Assembly: GCF_023954305.1 (NCBI RefSeq)
Contig: NZ_JAMLIG010000004.1
Coordinates: 1 to 64,000, forward strand
DNA: 64,000 nucleotides
From: Mesorhizobium sp.
GTDB taxonomy: Bacteria > Pseudomonadota > Alphaproteobacteria > Rhizobiales > Rhizobiaceae
Direction: 5' to 3'
The position numbers and the translations under genes are program-made. The notes beneath the pieces were generated by a model. That model ran no database searches and was not told the DNA's origin. It worked only from the letters and a program-made list of their open reading frames with translations. This document shows, in pieces, positions 23,857 through 32,815 of this stretch (position 1 is the first letter of the stretch; every line of letters begins with the position of its first letter).

Positions 23857-23887
23857 GAGCCATGTTCGATCAGATCGAACATGGCTC
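23857..23887. repeat. 31-bp perfect palindrome abutting the aidB stop
   Basis: Fifteen-base perfect arms (GAGCCATGTTCGATC at 23857-23871 and its complement at 23873-23887) flank one central A. The right arm ends on the first base of the aidB stop triplet. There is no flanking T-run. It may act as a bidirectional transcript-end structure, a protein-binding dyad or a member of a dispersed palindromic family. Confidence 0.7.
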
Positions 23888-25515
23888 TAGGCCACGTCCG
23901 GATACAGGGTCTCCAGGATCGTCCGGGGATCGTGGCGGCCGTCGAGCATGCCGTAGGTGTTGCGCCACTGGCCGGCGAGTCGCGTCTCGATGAAGGCGTC
24001 GGCGATGCGCCCTGCCCCCAGCCGCTTCAATTCGGCTGCGGCCGCGGAGAGTGCAAGCTGTTCCGTCAGAATGCGTGCGGAACCTTCGTCCGCGGAAGCG
24101 ATCTGCATCGCCGCCCGCAGGACGTCGGAGGTTCCCCGCCCGCTTGCGCCGAGATCCTTCTCGATACCGGCAATGACTTCCTCGAACAGGGCCGGACCCC
24201 GCTTGAGGACGCGCAGCACGTCGAGAGCCATCACATTGCCCGAGCCTTCCCAGATCGCGTTGACGGGCGCTTCGCGATAGTAGCGGGCGAGCGGTGATTC
24301 CTCGACGTAGCCGTTACCGCCCAGGCACTCCATCGCCTCGTAGAGCAGCGGCGGCGCGGTCTTGCAGACCCAGTATTTCACCACCGGCGTCATGGCGCGG
24401 GCGAAGGACGCTTCGCCGCGGTCGGCCGCCGCTTCGTCGAAAGCGCGGGCCAGGCGGAACGACAGCGCGGTCGCAGCCGCGACGTCCAGCGCCATGTCGG
24501 CGAGCACGCGCTGCATCAGCGCCTGGTCGATCAGCGTTTCGCCGAAGACCTTCCTGTGACGGGCGTGGTGGACCGCCTCCTGCAGGCCGGCGCGCATGAT
24601 GCCAGAAGAGGCGAGCGCGCAGTCGAGGCGGGTGAGCGTCACCATGTCCATGATGGTCTTCACCCCGGCCCCCGGCTCGCCGATCATCTCCCCGAGGGAA
24701 TTGTTGAACTCGACCTCGGACGATGCGTTCGACCGGTTGCCGAGCTTGTCCTTGAGGCGCTGGAAGCTCAACCCGTTGCCGGCACCATCGCCGAGCAGGC
24801 GCGGCACCAGGAAGCAGGAGAGCCCTTCCGGTGCCTGGGCAAGTGCCAGGAACGCATCGCACATCGGCGCTGACATGAACCATTTGTGGCCGGTGATGCG
24901 ATAGAAGCCGTTGCCGGCCTTTTCGGCCCTGGTGGTGTTGGCGCGCACGTCGGTGCCACCCTGCTTCTCGGTCATGCCCATGCCGAGCGTCAGGCCCGCC
25001 TTGTCGACCGGCGCCTTGTTCGACTGGTCGTATTTGCGGGACGTGATGCGCGGCGCCCATTCGCGGAACGCCTTCGGGCTCGCCATCAGCGCCGCCAGCG
25101 ACGCGCTCGTCATCGTGATCGGGCAGAGATGCCCGCATTCGAGCTCCGAAGTCAGAAAGAAGCGCGCGGCGCGGATCTGATGGCGCTTGCCGGTCTCCGC
25201 CTCGCCGTTCTCCCATATCGAGGAGTGCAGGCCATTGGTGACCGATCGCCGCATCAGCGCGTGATAGGCCGGATGATACTCGACGATGTCGAGCCGCCGG
25301 CCCTGACGGTCGTGCGTCCTCAGCTTCGGCAGTTCGGTATTGGCGAGCCTGGCGAGATCCTGCGCCTCGGGAGACAATACGAAGCGGCCAATGGCATCGA
25401 GGTCCTTGCGCACGGGTTCGGAAAAATCCTGCGCCAGCTGCATCAGCAGCGGATCGCCGCGCCAGGCGTTGGAGCCGGCCAGCGGCGGCGTCTGGTTGGT
25501 CACTTCGTGGTTCAC
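23887..25515 (-). CDS. aidB: AidB-type acyl-CoA dehydrogenase
   Basis: The 542-residue flavoprotein matches E. coli AidB closely across its length: LCPITMTSASLAALMASPKA, GLTLGMGMTEKQGGTDVRAN, ARGHKWF-like TGHKWFMSAP, LKDKLGNRSNASSEVEFNNS, LGGNGYVEESPLARYYREAP and NAIWEGSGNVMALDVLRVL. In E. coli AidB belongs to the Ada adaptive response, binds DNA and protects promoters during alkylation stress. Its dehydrogenase activity there is weak. No ada gene is adjacent here. The palindrome at its stop is the only linked element seen. Confidence 0.88.
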   Translation of the reverse strand: MNHEVTNQTPPLAGSNAWRGDPLLMQLAQDFSEPVRKDLDAIGRFVLSPEAQDLARLANTELPKLRTHDRQGRRLDIVEYHPAYHALMRRSVTNGLHSSIWENGEAETGKRHQIRAARFFLTSELECGHLCPITMTSASLAALMASPKAFREWAPRITSRKYDQSNKAPVDKAGLTLGMGMTEKQGGTDVRANTTRAEKAGNGFYRITGHKWFMSAPMCDAFLALAQAPEGLSCFLVPRLLGDGAGNGLSFQRLKDKLGNRSNASSEVEFNNSLGEMIGEPGAGVKTIMDMVTLTRLDCALASSGIMRAGLQEAVHHARHRKVFGETLIDQALMQRVLADMALDVAAATALSFRLARAFDEAAADRGEASFARAMTPVVKYWVCKTAPPLLYEAMECLGGNGYVEESPLARYYREAPVNAIWEGSGNVMALDVLRVLKRGPALFEEVIAGIEKDLGASGRGTSDVLRAAMQIASADEGSARILTEQLALSAAAAELKRLGAGRIADAFIETRLAGQWRNTYGMLDGRHDPRTILETLYPDVA

Positions 25516-25656
25516 GTCGTACTCCGCATGGTCGCCTCGCGGCCCACCTGTGCGACATATAGCCGAGTCCGCAAGGCGTGCACGCCGAAAATGCCGTGGG
25601 AAATCGCCGCGCCGCTTGCGGGTCCCCGGTCACGCTTCTATAGCACCAGCCTTGAG

Positions 25657-26619
25657 ATGACCGATCCTCAAGCCCTCCCGCTCTATCCCCACCGGCACCT
25701 GCTCGGCATTCAGGGCCTGTCCCCTCCCGACATCGAATTGCTTCTCGACCGCGCCGACGCCGCGGTGGCGCTGTCGCGGCAGCCGGAAAAAAAGGCGAGC
25801 CGCCTGCGCGGCCGGACCCAGATCAATCTGTTCTACGAAGCTTCGACCCGCACGCAATCCTCCTTCGAACTCGCCGGCAAGCGGCTCGGCGCCGACGTGA
25901 TGAACATGTCGGTGGCAAGTTCTTCGGTGAAGAAGGGGGAGACCCTCATCGACACGGCGATGACGCTGAATGCGATGCGGCCGGACATCCTGATCATCCG
26001 GCATTCGTCGGCCGGTGCAGCGGCACTTCTGGCGCAGAAGGTCGCCTGCTCGGTGGTGAATGCCGGCGATGGCGCGCATGAGCATCCGACGCAGGCTCTG
26101 CTCGACGCGCTGACGATCCGCCGCGCCAAGGGACCTCTGCACCGGCTCACCGTCGCGATCTGCGGCGACATCCTGCATTCGCGCGTCGCCCGCTCGAACA
26201 TCCTGCTCCTCAACGCGCTGGGCGCACGCGTCCGCGCCGTCGCGCCGTCGACGCTCTTGCCCTCGGGCATCGCCAACATGGGCGTCGAAGTGTTCCGCAC
26301 CATGGCGGAAGGCCTGAAGGACGCTGACGTCGTGATGATGCTGCGCCTGCAGCGCGAGCGCATGGAAGGCGCCTTCGTGCCGTCGGTGCGCGAATATTTC
26401 CGCTATTTCGGCCTCGACGCCGAGAAGCTCAAGGCGGCAAAAGATGACGCGTTGGTCATGCATCCCGGCCCGATGAACCGCGGCGTCGAGATCGCCTCGG
26501 AGATCGCGGACGGCCCGCAGAGCGTTATCCAGGAACAGGTCGAGATGGGCGTCGCCGTGCGCATGGCGGTCATGGAGGCCCTGCTCGACCCGCGCCGCAA
26601 CGGGGGGCGCGACGCATGA
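25657..26619 (+). CDS. pyrB: Aspartate carbamoyltransferase catalytic subunit
   Basis: The 320-residue enzyme makes N-carbamoyl-L-aspartate in pyrimidine synthesis. The carbamoyl-phosphate loop STRT lies at residues 63-66 (FYEASTRTQSSFELAGKRLG). The HPTQALLD motif, VAICGDILHSRVARSN and MHPGPMNRGVEI are canonical. The ATG at 25657 gives the right length, although the ribosome site is weak. Its stop overlaps the next start in ATGA. The partner is a dihydroorotase homologue that has lost its metal site, the arrangement known from the class A ATCase complex of Pseudomonas. Confidence 0.96.
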   Translation: MTDPQALPLYPHRHLLGIQGLSPPDIELLLDRADAAVALSRQPEKKASRLRGRTQINLFYEASTRTQSSFELAGKRLGADVMNMSVASSSVKKGETLIDTAMTLNAMRPDILIIRHSSAGAAALLAQKVACSVVNAGDGAHEHPTQALLDALTIRRAKGPLHRLTVAICGDILHSRVARSNILLLNALGARVRAVAPSTLLPSGIANMGVEVFRTMAEGLKDADVVMMLRLQRERMEGAFVPSVREYFRYFGLDAEKLKAAKDDALVMHPGPMNRGVEIASEIADGPQSVIQEQVEMGVAVRMAVMEALLDPRRNGGRDA

Positions 26620-27917
26620 GCCCGACGCTCTTCATCAACACAAGGGTGGTCGATCCGGCACGCGGACTCGACGAACCGGGCGCCGTGCTTGTTGCCGAAG
26701 GCAGAATCGTCGCTGCCGGGGCTTCGGTCAGGAACCAGGGTGCGCCGGGAGGTGCCCCCGTTGTCGACTGCCGCGGTGCCGCGATCTTGCCTGGCCTGAT
26801 CGACACGCGCGTCTTCATAGGCGAGCCGGGCGGTGAGCATCGCGAGACGATCGCCTCGGCAAGCGTCGCGGCCGCCGCAGGGGGCGTCACCTCGATGGTG
26901 ATGATGCCGGACACCGATCCGGTGATCGACAATGTCGCCCTGGTCGAGTTCGTGCAGCGTACCGCGCGCGACACGGCCCAGGTCAGGGTCCTTCCCGCCG
27001 CTTCGATCACCAAGGGTTTCCACGGGAAAGAAATGACCGAGTTCGGCCTTCTGCGCGAGGCCGGCGCCGTTGCATTCACAGAGGGCCGCCATACGATCGC
27101 GAACTCGCTGCTCATGCGCCGGGCGCTGAGCTACGCGCGCGATTTCGGCGCCGTCGTCGCGCACGAGACCCAGGACCGCGACCTCGGAGCGACCGGCGTG
27201 ATGAACGAAGGCCTCTATGCCAGCTGGCTTGGCCTGCCCGGGATTCCGCGCGAGGCCGAAGCGATCCCGCTCGAGCGCGACCTGCTGCTTGCCCGGCTGA
27301 CGGGCGGCGCCTATCACGCGGCCAAGATCTCGACCGCGATGTCGGCCGCGGCGATCGCGCGGGCAAAGAACGATGGGGCGAACGTGACCGCCGGTGTCGC
27401 GATCCACAATCTCGCCCTCAACGACAACGATATCGGCGAATACCGCACCTTCTTCCGCCTCGCGCCGCCGCTGCGCGCCGAGGAAGACCGGCTCGCCATG
27501 ATCGAGGCGCTGCGCGACGGGACGGTCGACCTGGTCTCCTCCTCGCACGACCCGCAGGACGTCGACACGAAGCGCCTGCCTTTCGCGGACGCCGCGGCCG
27601 GCGCGATCGGCCTGGAGACGCTGCTCGCCGTCACCCTGCGCCTCTATCACAACGGCGATCTGCCCCTGGTGCGCATTGCCGAGGTGCTGTCGCGAAACCC
27701 GGCCAAGGTGTTCGGCTTGCCCGGCGGCGGTCTCGCCCCCGGCATGCCGGCGGACCTCATCGTCGTCGACCTCGACGCGCCATGGATCGTGCGCGAGGCC
27801 GACATCCTGTCGCGATCCAAGAACAGCTGCTTCGAAGGCGCCCGGCTGCAGGGGAGGGTCTTGCAAACCATGGTTGCGGGACGCACAGTGCACCGGGCGA
27901 CGGAGGGAGCCGGATGA
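26616..27917 (+). CDS. pyrC': Pseudo-dihydroorotase (PyrC', inactive-type) associated with PyrB
   Basis: The 433-residue protein has the dihydroorotase/amidohydrolase fold from start to end (LPGLIDT, PDTDPVIDN, GAVAFTEG, AGRTVHRA). The metal ligands are replaced: the usual HxH after the first strand reads RVF in LIDTRVFIGEPG, the second-domain histidine of H-S/T reads K in AYHAAKIST, and the TDHAPH aspartate motif reads SSHDPQD. It is therefore predicted non-catalytic. In Pseudomonas such PyrC' proteins are structural partners needed for ATCase assembly; the 4-base overlap with pyrB fits that. A true dihydroorotase should lie elsewhere. Confidence 0.88.
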   Translation: MSPTLFINTRVVDPARGLDEPGAVLVAEGRIVAAGASVRNQGAPGGAPVVDCRGAAILPGLIDTRVFIGEPGGEHRETIASASVAAAAGGVTSMVMMPDTDPVIDNVALVEFVQRTARDTAQVRVLPAASITKGFHGKEMTEFGLLREAGAVAFTEGRHTIANSLLMRRALSYARDFGAVVAHETQDRDLGATGVMNEGLYASWLGLPGIPREAEAIPLERDLLLARLTGGAYHAAKISTAMSAAAIARAKNDGANVTAGVAIHNLALNDNDIGEYRTFFRLAPPLRAEEDRLAMIEALRDGTVDLVSSSHDPQDVDTKRLPFADAAAGAIGLETLLAVTLRLYHNGDLPLVRIAEVLSRNPAKVFGLPGGGLAPGMPADLIVVDLDAPWIVREADILSRSKNSCFEGARLQGRVLQTMVAGRTVHRATEGAG

Positions 27918-28531
27918 CAGACGACATCGACTGGGCCGGGAACCTGCCGCTCTATGTGGCCGCGATCGTCTTCGGCTATCTCCTCGGATCGATCCCCTTC
28001 GGCCTGATCGTCACGAGGATCGCCGGCCTCGGCGACGTGCGCCGCATCGGCTCGGGCAATATCGGCGCGACCAATGTCCTGCGCACCGGCAACAAGAAGC
28101 TTGCCGCGCTCACCCTGCTTCTCGATGCGCTCAAGGGCACGTTCGCGGTGCTGATCGCCGCCATCTGGGGTCCCGGCCTCGGCATGGCGGCGGGACTCGC
28201 GGCCTTCCTCGGTCACCTGTTCCCGGTCTGGCTCGGCTTCAAGGGAGGCAAGGGCGTCGCCACCTATCTCGGCGTGCTCATCGCGCTTGCGTGGAAGGCG
28301 GCGCTGGTCTTCGCCGTCGTCTGGATCGCGATCGCCTGGCTGACGCGATACTCGTCGCTCGCCGCGCTGCTCGCGGCTGTCGCCGTGCCCCTGTCGCTCT
28401 TTTTCGTCTTCGGTCCGACCAGCGTTGCGTGGCTGTTCACCGCAATGAGCATCATCGTCTTCCTCAAGCACCATGCCAATATCCGCCGGCTGCTGGACGG
28501 CGACGAATCGCGCATCGGGGCGAAGGGGTGA
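27914..28531 (+). CDS. plsY: Glycerol-3-phosphate acyltransferase PlsY
   Basis: The 205-residue polytopic enzyme acylates glycerol-3-phosphate from acyl-phosphate, the first step of phospholipid synthesis. The three cytoplasmic motifs are present: LLGSIPFGLI, GSGNIGATNVLR and GFKGGKGVAT. Four or five helices separate them. The ATG at 27914 overlaps the preceding stop (ATGA) and follows GGAGGGAGCC. It is cotranscribed with pyrB-pyrC' and dprA, a common rhizobial order. Confidence 0.95.
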   Translation: MTDDIDWAGNLPLYVAAIVFGYLLGSIPFGLIVTRIAGLGDVRRIGSGNIGATNVLRTGNKKLAALTLLLDALKGTFAVLIAAIWGPGLGMAAGLAAFLGHLFPVWLGFKGGKGVATYLGVLIALAWKAALVFAVVWIAIAWLTRYSSLAALLAAVAVPLSLFFVFGPTSVAWLFTAMSIIVFLKHHANIRRLLDGDESRIGAKG

Positions 28532-29652
28532 ACAGCCGCTCCGGCGCCGGCATCGTGCTGAGCGACCGTCAGCGTCTCAACTGGCTCCGCCTCATCCGCA
28601 CCGACAATATCGGCCCGGCGACCTTCCGCGACCTGATCAACCGTTTCGGCTCGGCCGAAACCGCGATCGAGATGCTGCCGGAATTGGCACGCCAGGGCGG
28701 CGGCACAAGGCTCCCGCGCGTCCCGTCGCCCGCCGAGGCCGAAGGCGAACTGGAGCAGGCGAGGAAGGCCGGCGCCCGATTCGTCGCGATCGGCGAGCCC
28801 GACTACCCCGGCATGCTGCGCCGGGTCGAAAATCCCCCTCCCCTGATTGCCGTGAAAGGCAATGCCAACGTGTTCGTCCTGCCGCCGGTCGCTATCGTCG
28901 GCGCGCGCAACGCCTCGCTCGCCGGCATCCGCTTTGCCCGCATGCTGGCGTCCGATCTCGGCAGCGAAGGCTTCTCGGTCGTTTCGGGGCTGGCCCGCGG
29001 TATCGATACGGCCGCGCACGAAGGCAGCCTCGCCACCGGCGGCATCGCCGTTCTGGCGGGCGGGCTGGACAAGCCCTATCCGGTGGAAAACGGGGATCTG
29101 ATGGAGGCGCTCACGGCCAATGGCGCCGCCGTGTCGGAGATGCCGTTCGGCTGGGAGCCCAGGGCCCGTGATTTCCCCCGACGCAACCGGATCATCGCGG
29201 GACTGTCGCTTGGGCTGGTCGTGGTCGAGGCAGCACTCCGCTCCGGCTCGCTGATCAGTGCCCGCATGGCCGGCGAATTCGGCCGCATCGTCTTCGCAGT
29301 GCCGGGCTCACCGCTCGATCCGCGCGCCGCCGGCACCAACGGCCTGCTCAAGGACGGCGCGACGCTGGTGACCGAGGCACGCGACGTGATCGACGCAATC
29401 TCGCCGCAGATCGGCCGGCCGATCGGAGAGTCGGACACGTTCGAGGAACCCCCGGATTTCACGGCGACCCCGCCGCCCGCCGATTCGGACCGCGAACGGG
29501 TCATCGAGGCCCTCGGACCCGTCCCCACGGGCGTCGACGAGATCATCCGCCACACAGGGCTTCATCCGGCGCAGGTCTTCATGATTCTGCTGGAGCTCGA
29601 CCTTGCGGGTAGGCTCGAGCGGCATGCCGACGGGCAGGTCTCGCTGCTCTGA
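28528..29652 (+). CDS. dprA: DNA-processing protein DprA (Smf)
   Basis: DprA binds incoming single-stranded DNA during transformation and loads RecA. The 374-residue product starts at a GTG overlapping the plsY stop (GTGA). It has an N-terminal HhH/SAM-like segment (NIGPATFRDLINRFG). The Rossmann-fold core follows (VAIVGARNAS, FSVVSGLARGIDTAAHEG, IIAGLSLGLVVVEAALRSGS, VFAVPGSPLDPRAAGTNGLL), and a C-terminal winged helix (about residues 310-374). The fold is intact, though no other competence genes lie in the window. Confidence 0.95.
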   Translation: MNSRSGAGIVLSDRQRLNWLRLIRTDNIGPATFRDLINRFGSAETAIEMLPELARQGGGTRLPRVPSPAEAEGELEQARKAGARFVAIGEPDYPGMLRRVENPPPLIAVKGNANVFVLPPVAIVGARNASLAGIRFARMLASDLGSEGFSVVSGLARGIDTAAHEGSLATGGIAVLAGGLDKPYPVENGDLMEALTANGAAVSEMPFGWEPRARDFPRRNRIIAGLSLGLVVVEAALRSGSLISARMAGEFGRIVFAVPGSPLDPRAAGTNGLLKDGATLVTEARDVIDAISPQIGRPIGESDTFEEPPDFTATPPPADSDRERVIEALGPVPTGVDEIIRHTGLHPAQVFMILLELDLAGRLERHADGQVSLL

Positions 29653-29682
29653 CGATTTCGCCGTGACTTGGACCAGCCGATC

Positions 29683-29958
29683 TCAGGCGTCGTCCTTGCG
29701 CCGTGACCGCTTCGACCGTCCCGGCTGGCCTCCCCGCGCGAGGGCGTCGGATGCCTCGACATAGGCCATCTCGATCAGATAGCCGAGCATGTCCAGTCGT
29801 TGGCGGCGGGCGATCACGGAGAGTTCGGACAGGATGGTTCGCAGGTAGTCCAGCGTCTCGCGCGGCGAGACTTCGGGACGGTCGCGATCGGACAGGGATG
29901 CCGACGGCGGCGCCGGCGCCGGCCCGTCCGGCACCGGTTCTGAAGAGCTTTCCGTCAT
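29683..29958 (-). CDS. Hypothetical protein, 91 residues
   Basis: The product has a Pro/Ser-rich N-terminus, a helical core (PRETLDYLRTILSELSVIAR, RRQRLDMLGYLIEMAYVEAS) and a basic tail ending SKRSRRKDDA. It resembles short conserved rhizobial proteins of unknown function. I chose the ATG at 29958 with GGTGG 6 bases upstream; a TTG four codons earlier is possible. It is convergent with dprA and divergent from topA. Confidence 0.65.
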   Translation of the reverse strand: MTESSSEPVPDGPAPAPPSASLSDRDRPEVSPRETLDYLRTILSELSVIARRQRLDMLGYLIEMAYVEASDALARGGQPGRSKRSRRKDDA

Positions 29959-29970
29959 GCGAGCCACCAA

Positions 29971-30020
29971 TGCAACTTGCGATATAATCTATCTGCTAAT
30001 AATACTTATAATTGTAAATG
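29971..30020. promoter_or_regulatory. AT-rich divergent promoter island upstream of topA
   Basis: Roughly 50 bases are almost pure A+T in an otherwise GC-rich region. Forward, CTTGCG (29976-29981) precedes TAATAC (30000-30005) by 18 bases. A perfect TATAAT lies at 29983-29988, and the opposite strand has several TATTAT-like words toward the 91-residue gene. The topA leader would be about 165 bases. A supercoiling-sensitive promoter would make sense for topoisomerase I but is inferred. Confidence 0.5.
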
Positions 30021-30178
30021 TCGACCCACTGCGCAGGCCTGTTGCCGGAACGGGCGCGCGGCCAAAAAGCGCCGGACCACTTGACCGCAACCGAAAGCGC
30101 GGCCATTTGACGAACGCAATCGTCATAGATCGCGGCGTGTGAAGCTCTTCCCCGCGATCGGAAAGTACCGGACATCGG

Positions 30179-32815
30179 ATGGACGTCGTCGTCGTCGAAT
30201 CGCCTGCGAAGGCGAAGACAATCAACAAGTATCTGGGCAGGAACTACAAGGTTCTGGCCTCGTTCGGGCATGTGCGGGACCTGCCGCCGAAGGACGGTTC
30301 CGTGCGTCCGGAGGAAGATTTCGCCATGTCCTGGGCGGTTGATTCGGCCTCGTCCAAGCGGCTTTCCGACATCGCCAACGCGCTGAAGGGGGCGGACGGG
30401 CTGATCCTCGCCACCGACCCCGACCGCGAAGGCGAGGCTATCTCCTGGCATGTCCTCGAAGTGCTCAAAGGCAAGCGGGTGCTCAAGGACAAGCCAGTCA
30501 GCCGGGTCGTCTTCAATGCGATCACCAAGCAGTCGGTCCTCGACGCGATGGCCAAGCCGCGCGAGATAGACGCGCCGCTGGTCGATGCCTATCTCGCCCG
30601 CCGCGCCCTCGACTATTTGGTTGGTTTCACGCTTTCGCCGGTGCTCTGGCGCAAGCTGCCGGGCGCCCGCTCGGCCGGGCGCGTCCAGTCGGTGGCGCTG
30701 CGGCTCGTCTGCGACCGCGAGCTCGAAATCGAGCGCTTCGTCTCCGAGGAATACTGGAACATCGCTGCGATCCTCAACACGCCGCGCAAGGACAGTTTCG
30801 AAGCGCGGCTGACCGGCTTCGAGGGCAAGCGGCTGCAGAAGCTCGACATCAAGAACGCGACCCAGGCAAACGGCATCACAGCGATGCTCGAGGACGCGGC
30901 GTTCACGGCGCTCTCGGTCGAAGCCAAGCCCGCGAAGCGCAATCCCGGCCCGCCCTTCACCACATCGACCCTGCAGCAGGCCGCCTCGTCGCGCTACGGT
31001 TTCTCGGCCTCGCGCACCATGCAGGTCGCGCAGCGGCTCTACGAAGGCCTCGACGTTGGTGGCGAGACGGCCGGCCTGATCACCTACATGCGAACCGACG
31101 GCGTGCAGATGGCGCCGGAAGCGATCTCGGCGGCACGCGCCGCGATCGGCAAGGAGTTCGGCGACACCTATCTCCCGGAGAAGCCGCGCTTCTATTCGAA
31201 CAAGGCCAAAAACGCGCAGGAGGCGCACGAGGCGATCCGCCCGACCGATTTCTTCCGTACGCCGGCCTCGGTGCGCGCGCATCTCGATGCCGACCAGTTC
31301 CGCCTCTACGAGATGATCTGGAAGCGCGCGATCGCTTCCCAGATGCAGTCGGCCGAGATCGAGCGCACGACGGTCGAGATCGAGGCGAAGAACGGCGCTC
31401 AGACCGCGCAACTCAGAGCTGTCGGCTCCGTTACCCGCTTCGACGGCTTCCTTGCCGCCTATGTCGACCCGAAGGATGACGATGCCGAGGACGAGGAGAG
31501 CAAGCGCCTCCCCGAAATCCGGGCCGGCGAGACGCTCGGGCGCGAAAAGATCACCGCCGAGCAGCACCGGACCGAACCGCCGCCGCGCTATTCGGAAGCT
31601 TCGCTCATCAAGAAGCTGGAGGAGCTCGGCATCGGCCGTCCCTCGACCTACGCGGCGACGCTGAAAACGCTGGAGGACCGGGAATACGTCATCGTCGACA
31701 AGCGTCGCCTGTTGCCGCACTCGAAGGGACGGCTCGTTACCGCCTTCCTCGAAAGCTTCTTCGAGAAATATGTCGAATATGACTTCACGGCGGATCTGGA
31801 GGAGAAGCTCGACGAGATCTCCGACGGCAAGCTCGCCTGGAAAGAGGTGCTGCGCGACTTCTGGGTCGATTTCTCCGCCGCCATCGACGGCATCAAGGAA
31901 CTGCGCGTCACCGATGTCCTCGATGCGCTGAACGAGCAGCTCGCCCCGCTCGTCTTCCCGGCGCGGGAGGACGGCTCCGACCCACGCATCTGTCCTAGGT
32001 GCGGCTCCGGCAATCTGTCGCTGAAACTCGGCAAGTATGGCGCCTTCGTCGGATGCTCCAACTATCCCGAATGCGGCTATACCCGCCAGCTCGGCGAGCC
32101 GGTCAACGGCAATGGCGAGCCAGCCTCCGGCGAGAGCGGCGACAAGGTGCTCGGAACGGATCCCTATACGTCCGAGGAGATCGTGCTGAAGAACGGCCGC
32201 TTCGGCCCCTACGTCCAGCGCGGCGAAGGCAAGGAGGCGAAGCGCTCCAGCCTGCCCAAGGGGTGGACCGTCGAGACGATCGACCACGAGAAGGCATTGG
32301 CTCTCTTGTCGCTGCCGCGCGACGTCGGCCAGCATCCCGAGACCGGCAAGATGATCTCGGCCGGCCTTGGCCGTTACGGACCGTTCCTGCTGCATGACGG
32401 GGTCTACGCCAATCTCGATTCGATCGAGGACGTGTTCTCGGTCGGCATCAACCGGGCGGTCGCCGTGCTGGCCGAGAAGGCGGCGAAGGGACCGGGACGG
32501 CGAGGTGGCACGCCGGCCGCGCTGAAGGACCTCGGCGAGCATCCCGACGGCGGCGGCAACGTCACGGTGCGCGACGGCAAATACGGCGCCTATGTCAATT
32601 TCGGCAAGGTCAACGCAACGATTCCGAAGGGCAAGGATCCGTCCGCGATCACCATGGACGAGGCGCTGGCGCTGATCGCGGCGCGCGAGGCGGCCGGCGG
32701 CGGCAAGACGTCCTCGGCACGCAAGTCGGCCGGCAAGAAAACCGCGTCCGCGGCAAAAAGCGCGCCGAAGAAGAAGAGCGCGGCGAAATCGCCCAAGAAG
32801 AAGGCGGCGACGTAA
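30179..32815 (+). CDS. topA: DNA topoisomerase I
   Basis: The 878-residue type IA enzyme relaxes negative supercoils. The TOPRIM domain opens with MDVVVVESPAKAKTINKYLG and holds ATDPDREGEAISWH. The catalytic tyrosine is Y303 in LITYMRTDG. One clear four-cysteine zinc ribbon follows (CPRCGSGNLSLKLG, then C-x-NYPEC at about residue 610). Repeated YGAYV/FGPYV zinc-ribbon-like modules without cysteines come next, then a Lys/Ala-rich tail of about 45 residues that may bind DNA non-specifically. It abuts rnr with no gap. Confidence 0.96.
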   Translation: MDVVVVESPAKAKTINKYLGRNYKVLASFGHVRDLPPKDGSVRPEEDFAMSWAVDSASSKRLSDIANALKGADGLILATDPDREGEAISWHVLEVLKGKRVLKDKPVSRVVFNAITKQSVLDAMAKPREIDAPLVDAYLARRALDYLVGFTLSPVLWRKLPGARSAGRVQSVALRLVCDRELEIERFVSEEYWNIAAILNTPRKDSFEARLTGFEGKRLQKLDIKNATQANGITAMLEDAAFTALSVEAKPAKRNPGPPFTTSTLQQAASSRYGFSASRTMQVAQRLYEGLDVGGETAGLITYMRTDGVQMAPEAISAARAAIGKEFGDTYLPEKPRFYSNKAKNAQEAHEAIRPTDFFRTPASVRAHLDADQFRLYEMIWKRAIASQMQSAEIERTTVEIEAKNGAQTAQLRAVGSVTRFDGFLAAYVDPKDDDAEDEESKRLPEIRAGETLGREKITAEQHRTEPPPRYSEASLIKKLEELGIGRPSTYAATLKTLEDREYVIVDKRRLLPHSKGRLVTAFLESFFEKYVEYDFTADLEEKLDEISDGKLAWKEVLRDFWVDFSAAIDGIKELRVTDVLDALNEQLAPLVFPAREDGSDPRICPRCGSGNLSLKLGKYGAFVGCSNYPECGYTRQLGEPVNGNGEPASGESGDKVLGTDPYTSEEIVLKNGRFGPYVQRGEGKEAKRSSLPKGWTVETIDHEKALALLSLPRDVGQHPETGKMISAGLGRYGPFLLHDGVYANLDSIEDVFSVGINRAVAVLAEKAAKGPGRRGGTPAALKDLGEHPDGGGNVTVRDGKYGAYVNFGKVNATIPKGKDPSAITMDEALALIAAREAAGGGKTSSARKSAGKKTASAAKSAPKKKSAAKSPKKKAAT

